Shown: in pieces, positions 32,382-40,676 of the stretch
Position numbering within the stretch: the stretch's first letter is position 1
Layout: every line of letters begins with the position of its first letter
Assembly (NCBI GenBank): GCA_900548905.1
Contig: URMK01000005.1
Coordinates: 124,001-188,000 of the forward strand
Length of the DNA: 64,000 nt
DNA from: an uncultured Lachnospiraceae bacterium
GTDB lineage: Bacteria; Bacillota; Clostridia; Lachnospirales; Lachnospiraceae
Reading direction: 5' to 3'
Translations under genes and position numbers: made by a program
The notes under the pieces: generated by a model
Database searches by the model: none
What the model was told of the DNA's origin: nothing
What the model saw: only the letters and a program-made list of their open reading frames with translations

Positions 32382-34574
32382 TCAGCTGCGCTCAAAATAC
32401 ATATGCTCCATATAAAGTTCATTAAAGTCCTTATCCGCCGAAAGCCCAATCTCCGAAGAAAGCTTTACGATTTCCCCGGCCCTTTCCCCGGCACCCTCTT
32501 CCCTGCCGTACCGGATGGCGCCGTCCAGCGCCCCGTTTCCAATCACTTCTATTTTATCCGCAAAAGCCTCGGGGATCAGGCCGATTCCCACTGCCTTCCC
32601 CACATCCATACGATAGCCGAAGCCGCCCGCAAGATAAACCTTATCCACATCCTCCGGCCGGATACCATAACGCAAAAGCAGGGTTTCCAGCCCGGCCCGG
32701 ACTGCGGATTTGGCCAGCTGAAGTTCACGGACATCCTTCTGATAAAAACAGATGGGAACTCCCTCCCGATTCCGGGCAAGTTCATACCCGCTTTCCTGGT
32801 ATTCTTCCTCCAGCAATCCCGTATCATCCACCAAATCCGCCTGCAGAAGCTCGTATAAGGTCTCAATTGCCCCGGTACCGCATATACCGGCGGGCGGTTC
32901 ATTGCGGATTGTCTGTACCTGTACCTGCTCCCCCTCAATCTTCACATTAGAGATGGCCCCCGGTATGCTGCCGGAGCCATGCGCGATATTCCCGCCCTCA
33001 AAGGCCGGACCTGCTGCCGTGGATGTTACAAGGATCCGATCCCGGTTTCCGATTCCCATTTCACCGTTGGTTCCCAGGTCAATAAGCATGCTGACTTTTT
33101 CCGATTCCGCCAGACCGCAGGAAAGGATATCCGACACAATATCCGCTCCAACAAAGGTGGAAATGCCGGGCAGTATTTTCACCTCCACCTGACGAAGCCT
33201 CTCGGTCACTTTTTCTCCCAGGACCTCTCCCAGCGTACTTTCCACCCGTTGGATGTGATAGGGGGTAAACGGGTAAATTCCGAGCGTATTGCAGGGATAG
33301 CCCATCAGCAGATGGATCATGGTGGTATTTCCTGCGATAACCACTTTTTCCGGTATCTGTCTGCCGGCCCCGGTAAGTTTTTCCAGGCCCAGGAGCAGAT
33401 CCTCCCGGATGCTTTCCTGCAGTTCCTCCTTTTTACCGTCTATTGATGCCTGAATCCTGCTGATCACATCCGCCCCGTATCGTCTCTGTCTGTTTATACA
33501 CAGATAACTGTCTGTTCCCGCTCCGGAATTCATGGTCACCAGCTCCATGGCAATCGTGGTAGTCCCTATATCGATTCCTACCATAACCGGCCCGTCCGCT
33601 TCCTTTTCCGGCCCGCCCGCATTCCTTTCAGACGGTATGCCGATTATGTCCATTTTTTCTTCCGTTTCATCTCCCAGGGCCAAAACCATATCCCCCAAAG
33701 GATAGCAGGTACAGGCCAGCCGGTATCCCTCAACCAGCTGCTCCGGGGTGAAGGTTCTCTCGTCCGCAGGCGTGATTGCCGCCTCTCCGCTCACCACCCT
33801 GATCCGGCATTTTCCGCAGGAACCTCTTCCGGCACAGACAGCGGGCACATAAATCCCCTGTTCCCGGAGTACCTCCAGCACTGTTTTTTCTTCCCTGCTC
33901 ACAAGGATTCGGGCCTCTCCCTCCCCTCTGACTTCCAGAGTGACCGGAGCCACATGCCTCATCTTACAGTCTTTATTCGGGCATTCTCTGCAGTTGTGAT
34001 CCATGTGGTATTGGGTGCTGTTTTCATCCAGAAGATATATCTGGCACGTTGATTTTACGGGATCGAACATATAGCTGCTCTTGATATCCATTTCCAGGTT
34101 CTTCCCGGCTTCCGTCACATCAAAAGCTGTTTTCTGCGCCTCCATGCCGATTCCCGTGGGGGCTTCCAGCCGTTTGGATATTCCCAGCTTTTTTTCCTCA
34201 CATACACTTCGTATCAGCGGCTGCAGGCTTTCCGAAGCCTGCATAAGATAATCATCGGCAAATGCATCGGCAAGCATCCCCTCCAGATATCTGCCCTCTC
34301 CAAAAAAGCCGGTAGACCATTCACTGATTTCCTTTCCTATGGTGACAATAAGAAAAAGGGCCTGTGCCCCCGCCGGGGCGGCAGGGCTTGCCGCCTCCTC
34401 CGGGATCCTCCCGAATTCCAGCGCCGCCGCCGGATGGATTTTAGCATACGCCTCTTCTTCCATATTATCATATTCATCCAGCACCTCTTCGTAAATAGGG
34501 GAATCCTCATAGCAGTCTATCAGGTGCAGGATATTTGCCCGGTTGAACCGAACCTTAAAATCTGTTATTTTCAT
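32382..34574 (-). CDS. Reductive activator of corrinoid proteins (RACE-type, ASKHA)
   Basis: A 730-residue Fe-S ATPase that would reduce inactive cob(II)alamin on a corrinoid protein back to cob(I)alamin. Residues 1-205 resemble a B12-dependent methionine synthase activation module, ending in a cysteine cluster C195, C198, C203. A plant-type 2Fe-2S domain follows (C247, C253, C256, C288). The remainder is an ASKHA ATPase (GIDIGTTTIAMELV, LIDLGTNGEMGIG, STAAGPAFEGG, GGFG). Activators usually lack the first module, so this is an extended form. Start set by GGGAG before MKITDF. Shares an upstream 37-bp element with the corrinoid gene. Confidence 0.9.
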   Translation of the reverse strand: MKITDFKVRFNRANILHLIDCYEDSPIYEEVLDEYDNMEEEAYAKIHPAAALEFGRIPEEAASPAAPAGAQALFLIVTIGKEISEWSTGFFGEGRYLEGMLADAFADDYLMQASESLQPLIRSVCEEKKLGISKRLEAPTGIGMEAQKTAFDVTEAGKNLEMDIKSSYMFDPVKSTCQIYLLDENSTQYHMDHNCRECPNKDCKMRHVAPVTLEVRGEGEARILVSREEKTVLEVLREQGIYVPAVCAGRGSCGKCRIRVVSGEAAITPADERTFTPEQLVEGYRLACTCYPLGDMVLALGDETEEKMDIIGIPSERNAGGPEKEADGPVMVGIDIGTTTIAMELVTMNSGAGTDSYLCINRQRRYGADVISRIQASIDGKKEELQESIREDLLLGLEKLTGAGRQIPEKVVIAGNTTMIHLLMGYPCNTLGIYPFTPYHIQRVESTLGEVLGEKVTERLRQVEVKILPGISTFVGADIVSDILSCGLAESEKVSMLIDLGTNGEMGIGNRDRILVTSTAAGPAFEGGNIAHGSGSIPGAISNVKIEGEQVQVQTIRNEPPAGICGTGAIETLYELLQADLVDDTGLLEEEYQESGYELARNREGVPICFYQKDVRELQLAKSAVRAGLETLLLRYGIRPEDVDKVYLAGGFGYRMDVGKAVGIGLIPEAFADKIEVIGNGALDGAIRYGREEGAGERAGEIVKLSSEIGLSADKDFNELYMEHMYFERS

Positions 34575-34600
34575 GTATATACTCCCGGTTCTATCATCCA

Positions 34601-34637
34601 TTTGGAAAAACTAAAGAATGTAGGTATTTATTTTAGG
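34601..34637. promoter_or_regulatory. Shared 37-bp element, copy 1
   Basis: 28 of 37 ungapped positions equal copy 2 at 38752 (TTGGAAAAA, GTA-GTATTT, AGG kept). It begins 27 bases before the activator start, in the region divergent from the PocR regulator. Confidence 0.5.
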
Positions 34638-34731
34638 TTTATGGAATTTCTTTGTATCTCATGGTATACTCAACTATAACCGTTGGTACGAAACTGATTC
34701 TATATTAACCCTTTACAATGGAGAAAACAAT

Positions 34732-35979
34732 ATGTCTCAGTCCTTATATTCCGTAGTGGATAAAGATACACTTCATAATATCGTGGAAGCCTTTTACGGC
34801 TGCATCCAGCTACCCATCCAGGTCATTGATGAAAATGGGAATTTTCTGGAAACCTTTGGGGATACCGGGAAATTCTGCTCCCTCTTCCAAAAGCACCTGC
34901 CTCCCGAGGATACCTGCCAGATAATGCATGTGGGCGCAAGCAAACGGGCCATTTCCCTGGGGGAACCTTATATTTTTTCCTGCCATGCCCACTTAAACCA
35001 CATCGTGTATCCTCTGATTTGTAAGGACAAATTCTTAGGTTCCATCCTGCTCGGCCCTTTCCTCATGGATGAACCGGACTCGCTCCTCATATCCGATCTG
35101 TCCAGGAAATATAACCTGAATATTGACGATACCCTGCGTCTTTTTGAGGAATCCGGCTCCATTGCGCTGGTTACTCCGGAAATGGTCAACCACATTAACA
35201 AGCTGCTGTATTACCTGTTCTGCAACCTCATCGATGAGAGCAAGGAACAGCTGAAGCTGAATAACCGCATCCTGTCCCAGCAGTCCAAAATCAGCGAAGC
35301 AATCCAGCGGTACAAGAATATGGATACCGCTGCCCTGGACTATCCGTATGAAAAGGAACGGGAACTGATCACCAAGGTAAAAACCGGCAACCAGACGCAG
35401 GCCAGAGCCATCCTGAACGATCTCCTCGGCTATGTATTATTTTCCGAAGGCAACAGCCTGGATTTTATGAAAGCAAGAGCCATCGAACTGTGCTCCCTGC
35501 TTTCCCGTGTGGCGATAGAAGGCGGTGCGCCAACCGACAATATCCTGAAGCTGAATAATTCGTTTCTGAAAAGCCTGCAGCAAATCGACACGTTGGATCT
35601 GCTGTGCGCCAAGCTTCAGGAAATCGTGGAGGCTTTCACAGACAGTCTGTTTGATTATTCCCTGAATAAAAACCGGGAAACCATTAAAAAGGCCATGAAT
35701 TATATTTCCACCCATTTCAACCGTCCCATCACCCTGGAAGAGGTGGCGGATGCCGTCCACCTGCATCCGGCTTATTTTTCTTCCATTTTCAAGCAATGCA
35801 GCGGTTCTTCCTTTAAGGAATACCTGAATATGGTCCGGGTGGAGGAAAGCAAACGGCTGTTGAGCAATACGGAATACAGCGTTATCGATATCGCGGTGGC
35901 CTGCGGTTTTGACGACCAAAGCTATTTTTCGAAGGTATTCAAGAAATATACGGGGATGACCCCGAAGCAATACCGCTGA
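34732..35979 (+). CDS. PocR-sensor AraC-family activator
   Basis: A 415-residue regulator with an N-terminal PocR ligand domain (about 5-165; IQVIDENGNFLETFGDTGKF, a C-C-H set in FCSLF, DTCQIMHVG, FSCHAHLNHIVYPL) and C-terminal AraC helices (ITLEEVADAVHLHPAYFSSIFKQCSG, YSVIDIAVACGFDDQSYFSKVFKKYTGMTP). PocR controls propanediol/cobalamin genes, and PocR-type regulators often sit next to corrinoid methyltransferases. It is divergent from the activator gene and is the best candidate to bind the 37-bp element. The linker about 200-300 is helical. Confidence 0.92.
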   Translation: MSQSLYSVVDKDTLHNIVEAFYGCIQLPIQVIDENGNFLETFGDTGKFCSLFQKHLPPEDTCQIMHVGASKRAISLGEPYIFSCHAHLNHIVYPLICKDKFLGSILLGPFLMDEPDSLLISDLSRKYNLNIDDTLRLFEESGSIALVTPEMVNHINKLLYYLFCNLIDESKEQLKLNNRILSQQSKISEAIQRYKNMDTAALDYPYEKERELITKVKTGNQTQARAILNDLLGYVLFSEGNSLDFMKARAIELCSLLSRVAIEGGAPTDNILKLNNSFLKSLQQIDTLDLLCAKLQEIVEAFTDSLFDYSLNKNRETIKKAMNYISTHFNRPITLEEVADAVHLHPAYFSSIFKQCSGSSFKEYLNMVRVEESKRLLSNTEYSVIDIAVACGFDDQSYFSKVFKKYTGMTPKQYR

Positions 35980-35996
35980 GCAGCACCGGTACCAGG

Positions 35997-36043
35997 AAAG
36001 AGGCATTCTGCCGCGTCTTCTTCAGCACGCAAAATGCCTCTTT
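35997..36043. terminator. Bidirectional terminator at the cobW 3' end
   Basis: Stem AAAGAGGCATT / AATGCCTCTTT; its right arm is inside the last codons of the CobW-family gene. Confidence 0.7.
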
Positions 36044-36948
36044 ATCTCCTGGCGCTTTAACCCCATTCCGATTATATTCAGTTCCGCTCTGCCGTCTCCG
36101 GCTTTTTCAATGGTAATTCTGCTCTGCGTACAATTGATCCGGTAAAGACATCCGTCCTTTCCGGACGCACAGCCCTTCACCCGGAGTATCTTTCCGCAGC
36201 AGCCTGACATGATCTGCTCCAGACGCCGCTTTAAGTCATTTTCATCCAGGCAGAAAGCCTGCAGGGTGGTGCTGTTGAACAATTTGGAATGATCCGTCCT
36301 CAGCCCCTTTGCCCTGCCGCCCTGGTATCCGCAGCTGCTCAGCAGGGAAAAATCTTCCTGCGTCAATTCCTCCCACGGCTTCGTAAAGACGGGAACCTTA
36401 TCCTCCGCAGTACCCGCACATGCCCGCTTTTGCAGGGCGAGAGCGGCGGCTTTCACCCGCTCTCGTTCCTCAAAGCCCATCCCGCCGGTCTTGCTTACCA
36501 CAACAGCGCCGGTATGTGACAGCTGTGAGTACTCCAGCCGCTCTATTTCCGGCGGAAGCTCCTGCACCTGCTCCGGATCCAGAATCGTTATGACCGCCCC
36601 TATCACACAGCGTTTTTTAATGTCGGGGCTTTCCATGATATCCATAAATTCATCCGCATTATATATGCCTGACGGCTCCACCAGTATCCGCTGTATCCCC
36701 TCCCGGGCCATATCCAGCAGCCTCTGATGGAAATTAACCTTCTGGGTACAGCAGATGCAGCCGCCCACCAGCTGGGAAACCTGCAGGTTCCCGTTTTCCA
36801 GGATATCCGCGTCCACACCTGCCATTCCGAATTCATTTTCTATTACAGCGATCCGTTCTCCCCCGGCCTGCAGAAATCCGGCATAGCGCTTGATAAAAGT
36901 AGTTTTTCCGGCTCCCAGGAAACCGGTTATCAAATCCACGCTGGTCAT
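36022..36948 (-). CDS. CobW/COG0523 GTPase (metal chaperone type)
   Basis: A 308-residue G3E GTPase: Walker A GFLGAGKTT (9-17), metal motif GGCICC (62-67, the CxCC signature), Walker B region ILVEPSGI, guanine motif region SKTGG, and a C-terminal CobW_C. The family delivers zinc or cobalt to enzymes. It overlaps the upstream methyltransferase by four bases (ATGA), so it is translationally coupled with a protein that needs zinc and a corrinoid partner; metal delivery to that methyltransferase is a natural inference. Cysteine-rich SGCCGKILRVKGCASGKDGC is unusual near the C-terminus. Confidence 0.9.
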   Translation of the reverse strand: MTSVDLITGFLGAGKTTFIKRYAGFLQAGGERIAVIENEFGMAGVDADILENGNLQVSQLVGGCICCTQKVNFHQRLLDMAREGIQRILVEPSGIYNADEFMDIMESPDIKKRCVIGAVITILDPEQVQELPPEIERLEYSQLSHTGAVVVSKTGGMGFEERERVKAAALALQKRACAGTAEDKVPVFTKPWEELTQEDFSLLSSCGYQGGRAKGLRTDHSKLFNSTTLQAFCLDENDLKRRLEQIMSGCCGKILRVKGCASGKDGCLYRINCTQSRITIEKAGDGRAELNIIGMGLKRQEIKRHFAC

Positions 36949-38003
36949 AAAGCTATCTCTTTGTTTCCGTATGTTCCATAAGTTTTTGCCAGGTCCACCA
37001 TACGTTCCGCCCTGTCAAAGGAAGCATTTGCCGGATATTCGCAGCCGGTTGCCAGAATAAAGCCGCCGCCCTCCATCATGGCATCCATACAATTTCTGCA
37101 CTCCTCATCCCACTCTTCATCGGTGCCGAGTACGGCGCCCGCCGGTGTCACACAGCCGATCAACGTGACCTGATCCCCGTATTTTTCCTTGCATTCCCTA
37201 AAATCCGCACAGTCATCCGGAGGATACAGGAAGGATATGGCATCCGGATTCATCATCTTGATTTGTGCGTCAAAATAAATCCTCTGACCGCAGTTATGAA
37301 TCATGACCAGGCCTCCGGCTTCTCTAGTCACTTCCGCCAGTTCCCTCACATAAGGCCCTTCCATTTCCGTCCACATTTCTTTGGACATAATCGTCCCGGA
37401 AGAAAACAGGGTATCAAACATCAGCCCGTTAATGCCGGTTGCCATAAGCGCCCGGCAGTAATCCTTCAGCGTCCCGGTAATGGCTCCGGCCGCCTCTTTG
37501 ACCGCATCCGGATCATCATAGAGATCCATATACATATCCTGCTGGTTCCTGAGCATGGATAAAACGCCGAGCGGCCCGAATACAAAGGCGATTATGGGGA
37601 ATTCTCCCTTTGCCTCCTGCACCAGCTTTTTACAGGTTTCAATATGCATCATCATGCGTTTGGAATCTCTGTAATCGACTTTTTTTATCTTGCAGTATTC
37701 ATCAATATCCTGTATGACGGACTTCTGATAATCGGGATGTGCCGCCTCATTTTCCGGGAATATCAGTTCCTGTCCCCAGGCGTCACACTCCACCGACAGA
37801 TCAATCAGAGTAACAATACAGTCCTGATCGTACATTTCCCTGGCTTTTAACAAAGCCCGGCTGCAGACATCCGCATCCGTAGACCAGGTCTTATAGTCCG
37901 CCCCCACCAGTTTTCTGGACACACCGCTTAATATAGGATAGACCGGAACCCTGTCCGGCTCCTTATGCTGCAGGGCCGTTACCACTCTTTCCATTGCATT
38001 CAT
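36945..38003 (-). CDS. UroD-family corrinoid methyltransferase (MtaA/MtbA-like)
   Basis: A 352-residue TIM-barrel methyltransferase. The zinc set expected of MtaA/MtbA-type enzymes is present: H236-x-C238 in MIHNCGQ and C321 in ILATGCEYPANASF. Such enzymes move a methyl group between a corrinoid protein and a thiol or other acceptor. The corrinoid protein gene lies 27 bases upstream and the CobW GTPase overlaps its end. It starts MNAMERVV after AAAGGAGC. It might be the substrate-side or the acceptor-side transferase; no MtrH-type partner is in the window. Confidence 0.88.
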   Translation of the reverse strand: MNAMERVVTALQHKEPDRVPVYPILSGVSRKLVGADYKTWSTDADVCSRALLKAREMYDQDCIVTLIDLSVECDAWGQELIFPENEAAHPDYQKSVIQDIDEYCKIKKVDYRDSKRMMMHIETCKKLVQEAKGEFPIIAFVFGPLGVLSMLRNQQDMYMDLYDDPDAVKEAAGAITGTLKDYCRALMATGINGLMFDTLFSSGTIMSKEMWTEMEGPYVRELAEVTREAGGLVMIHNCGQRIYFDAQIKMMNPDAISFLYPPDDCADFRECKEKYGDQVTLIGCVTPAGAVLGTDEEWDEECRNCMDAMMEGGGFILATGCEYPANASFDRAERMVDLAKTYGTYGNKEIAL

Positions 38004-38030
38004 TAGACTTTTGCTCCTTTACCCCGGGGC

Positions 38031-38666
38031 TTATTGAGTTACCGCATTTCTGGCAACCTCCGCTGCCGTAGCTGCATCCGGCGTATAATAATCCGCGCCG
38101 ATCTGTTTCGCAAAGCTGTCGTTTACCGGAGCTCCGCCAATCATGACAATGTATTTATCCCGAAGCCCTCTTTCTTTAAGCTTATCAATACAATCCTGCA
38201 TATTGGGCATCGTAGTTGTCAGAAGGGCCGACATACATATAACATCCGCCTGGACCTCTTCCGCCTTGCTGATAAAGGTATCCGCATCCACGTCAACGCC
38301 CACATCGACCACATCAAAGCCTGCCCCCTTCAGCATCATAGCTACCAGATTCTTTCCTATATCATGGAGATCACCCTTCACCGTGCCGATTACCGCTCTG
38401 CCCACCGGTTCATTTCCGACTTCCACAAGCTTAGGCTCCAGAATTCCCAGACCGGCATTCATCGCTCTTGCCGCCACCAGGACCTCCGGCACGAACACTT
38501 CATTATTTTTGAATTTAGTACCGATGATCATCATGCCGGAAAGAAGCCCGTCATTTAAAATCACTTTGGGATCCTGTCCCTCGTCCAGCGCCTGCTGTAC
38601 CATTTCCTTAACGATTTTAGCCTTTCCTTTTTGCAGCATTGCCGAGATTTCTGTAATTTCCACCAT
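38031..38666 (-). CDS. Corrinoid (B12-binding) protein
   Basis: A 211-residue corrinoid carrier: an N-terminal helical cap (about 1-85) and a Rossmann B12-binding domain with the lower-ligand motif DLHDIG (D99, H101, G104), followed by SALLTTTMPNMQ and a GGAPVND loop that cradles the nucleotide tail. It would carry the methyl group as methyl-Co(III). The start after AGGAGG is MVEITEI; an ATG six codons earlier is less good. It is first in corrinoid protein-methyltransferase-CobW. TATAGT -10 (38728-38733) lies just upstream. Confidence 0.95.
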   Translation of the reverse strand: MVEITEISAMLQKGKAKIVKEMVQQALDEGQDPKVILNDGLLSGMMIIGTKFKNNEVFVPEVLVAARAMNAGLGILEPKLVEVGNEPVGRAVIGTVKGDLHDIGKNLVAMMLKGAGFDVVDVGVDVDADTFISKAEEVQADVICMSALLTTTMPNMQDCIDKLKERGLRDKYIVMIGGAPVNDSFAKQIGADYYTPDAATAAEVARNAVTQ

Positions 38667-38751
38667 TTTTTTATCCTCCTCCAAAACAGTTTCTTCCGTT
38701 TCCTTTGGTTTTTACGGTTATCCCCATACTATACTCTTTTGTTCCTTCCAA

Positions 38752-38788
38752 ATTGGAAAAATTATGGATAGTATGTATTTTTTTAAGG
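38752..38788. promoter_or_regulatory. Shared 37-bp element, copy 2, and corrinoid operon upstream region
   Basis: Matches copy 1 at 34601. It ends 18 bases before the TATAGT -10 of the corrinoid operon, where an activator would overlap -35. A TTCCAA-A-TTGGAA palindrome (38746-38758) overlaps its left edge. Confidence 0.5.
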
Positions 38789-38805
38789 TAACTTTTAAAA
38801 AAAAA

Positions 38806-38834
38806 TTGAAACCCTTTTTTCGATGTGCTATAAT
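38806..38834 (+). promoter_or_regulatory. pyrBI promoter
   Basis: -35 TTGAAA (38806-38811), 17 bases, -10 TATAAT (38829-38834); leader of about 300 bases follows. Confidence 0.8.
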
Positions 38835-38867
38835 GTCACAAACAATGACAGCTGTAAAAATGGTATT

Positions 38868-38893
38868 TGTTCAGGCCAGCCTGGACTGTTACT
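38868..38893. repeat. Family-A repeat in the pyrB leader
   Basis: Leftward GTAACAGTCCAGGCTGGCCT then GAACAA; matches the GTAAC...GTCC...CTGAAC pattern of the other copies. Confidence 0.4.
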
Positions 38894-38976
38894 AAAAAAT
38901 GGAGAATTTTATGGGATTGTTTGGCAGACACTGCAGCAACAGTATATTCTTAAGTTCATACGGTACATCAGAATAT

Positions 38977-39051
38977 AAATCGAAGGGAAATTTATTTTCT
39001 CTTCGATTTTCTAAAGTCAGATACCCCGCAGTCCGCTGCGGGGTATCTGAC
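38977..39051 (+). promoter_or_regulatory. Two strong hairpins in the pyrB leader
   Basis: First stem AAATCGAAGGGAAA (38977-38990) pairs with 38995-39009. Second is a perfect 16-bp stem GTCAGATACCCCGCAG-TCCG-CTGCGGGGTATCTGAC (39016-39051). Neither is followed by a proper U tract, so attenuation is unproven. Confidence 0.5.
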
Positions 39052-39136
39052 CGTGACGACTGCTGCCGGTCCTTCGGCCGCTTGCCCAAAAACATCCTGA
39101 ACCTCCATGTTTTCACAGAAAGGAGACCGTACTAAC

Positions 39137-40057
39137 ATGAGACATTTAATGAATCCCCTGGACTTTTCCGCTGAGGAACTGGACAGGCTCTTTGAGACTG
39201 CCAGGGATATCGAAGTCAACATGCCTAAATATGCCCACGCCTGTGAAGGGAAAAAACTGGCTACCTGCTTTTATGAGCCGAGCACCCGGACCAGACTCAG
39301 CTTTGAAGCCGCCATGCTGAATCTGGGGGGCAATGTCCTGGGCTTTTCCGATGCCGCCAGTTCTTCCGCTACCAAGGGGGAAAGCGTGGCCGATACCATC
39401 CGGATTATTTCCTGTTATGCAGACATCTGCGCCATGCGTCATCCCAAAGAGGGTGCTCCCATGGTTGCCGCTTCCGTTTCCGGGATTCCGGTTATCAACG
39501 CCGGCGACGGCGGCCACCAGCATCCCACCCAGACGCTGACGGATTTGATGACCATCCGCACACTGAAGGGGCGTCTGAACCGGCTCACCATAGGTCTCTG
39601 CGGCGACCTGAAATTCGGCCGCACCGTACATTCCCTGATCAATGCCCTCGTCCGTTATGATGATGTGCGTTTCATCTTTATATCCCCGGAAGAGCTTCGC
39701 GTGCCGGATTATATCACGGAAATGCTGAAGGATAAAAACATTCCCTATGAAGAGGTCATGCAGCTGGAAGAAATTATGCCCCGGCTGGACATCCTCTATA
39801 TGACCAGGGTGCAGAAGGAACGTTTCTTCAATGAAGAGGATTATGTCCGCCTGAAGGATTTCTATATACTGGATAAGGCCAAGATGAACCTGGCTCCGAA
39901 GGATATGCTGGTGCTTCATCCTCTTCCCAGAGTAAACGAAATATCCGTGGATGTGGACGACGATCCGAGAGCCGTATACTTTAAGCAGGCCCAATACGGT
40001 GTTTACGTGCGTATGGCCCTGATTCTCACACTGCTGGGGATCACCGTTGATTCCTGA
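39137..40057 (+). CDS. pyrB: Aspartate carbamoyltransferase, catalytic chain
   Basis: A 306-residue ATCase catalytic subunit: aspartate plus carbamoyl phosphate to carbamoylaspartate. Motifs: carbamoyl-phosphate loop FYEPSTRTRLSFE, the 80s loop SSSATKGESVADT, HPTQTLTDL, DLKFGRTVHSL and HPLPRVNEI. The start MRHLMNPLDF has AAAGGAG eleven bases upstream, a bit far. It is followed by pyrI with about 100 bases between, and has a long structured leader. Confidence 0.98.
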   Translation: MRHLMNPLDFSAEELDRLFETARDIEVNMPKYAHACEGKKLATCFYEPSTRTRLSFEAAMLNLGGNVLGFSDAASSSATKGESVADTIRIISCYADICAMRHPKEGAPMVAASVSGIPVINAGDGGHQHPTQTLTDLMTIRTLKGRLNRLTIGLCGDLKFGRTVHSLINALVRYDDVRFIFISPEELRVPDYITEMLKDKNIPYEEVMQLEEIMPRLDILYMTRVQKERFFNEEDYVRLKDFYILDKAKMNLAPKDMLVLHPLPRVNEISVDVDDDPRAVYFKQAQYGVYVRMALILTLLGITVDS

Positions 40058-40153
40058 CACAATGCCGCAGCCAGGCAGCGGATGCCGCTTTTTACAGGCC
40101 ATCCTTGCGCTCACTACACGAACAGCCCGCTTACCGGGCGGAAAGGTAATCTT

Positions 40154-40588
40154 ATGTTAAATGTTGGAAAAATAGAAGAAGGTTTTGTTCTGGATCATAT
40201 AAAAGCCGGAACCAGTCTGTCCATATACCGTCATTTACAGCTGGACAAGCTGGATTGTACGGTGGCTATCATCAAAAACGCCAGAAGCAATAAAATGGGA
40301 AAAAAAGATATTTTGAAGGTGGAATGTGATGTGGACAGGATGGATCTGGATGTCCTGGCATTCATCGACCACAATATCACCGTAAATATTATTAAGAACG
40401 GGGAAATTGTTGAAAAGAAAGAACTAATACTTCCTAAAGAAATTAAAAATGTCATCCATTGTAAAAATCCCAGATGCATAACATCTATTGAACAGGGTCT
40501 GCCTCATATCTTTGTACTCTCTGATGAAAAGAAAGAGATTTACAGGTGTAAATACTGTGAAGAGAAATTCGACAGGCGTTCCCTGTAA
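40154..40588 (+). CDS. pyrI: Aspartate carbamoyltransferase, regulatory chain
   Basis: A 144-residue regulatory subunit binding CTP/ATP and joining catalytic trimers. It has the nucleotide-binding N-terminal (MLNVGKIEEGFVLDHIKAG) and a C-terminal zinc domain with four cysteines (HCKNPRCITS, YRCKYCEEKF). The ATG has GGAAAGG upstream; the earlier open frame overlaps nothing useful. PyrBI complexes are a minority in Firmicutes, where PyrB alone is common. Confidence 0.96.
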   Translation: MLNVGKIEEGFVLDHIKAGTSLSIYRHLQLDKLDCTVAIIKNARSNKMGKKDILKVECDVDRMDLDVLAFIDHNITVNIIKNGEIVEKKELILPKEIKNVIHCKNPRCITSIEQGLPHIFVLSDEKKEIYRCKYCEEKFDRRSL

Positions 40589-40618
40589 GGGCGGGGGAAG
40601 CTGACGGGGATAGAACGA

Positions 40619-40666
40619 AAAAAGCTATTGCAAAGAGCTGAGCCGCCAGATCTGCAATAGCTTTTT
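40619..40666. terminator. Terminator after pyrI, also facing the lipoprotein gene
   Basis: Stem AAAAAGCTATTGCA / TGCAATAGCTTTTT; T-rich on both exits, bidirectional. Confidence 0.8.
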
Positions 40667-40676
40667 CTTTATCTTT

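Noticed and set aside
39146..40114. 322-codon leftward frame over pyrB
   Set aside because: Antisense shadow of pyrB; no domain.
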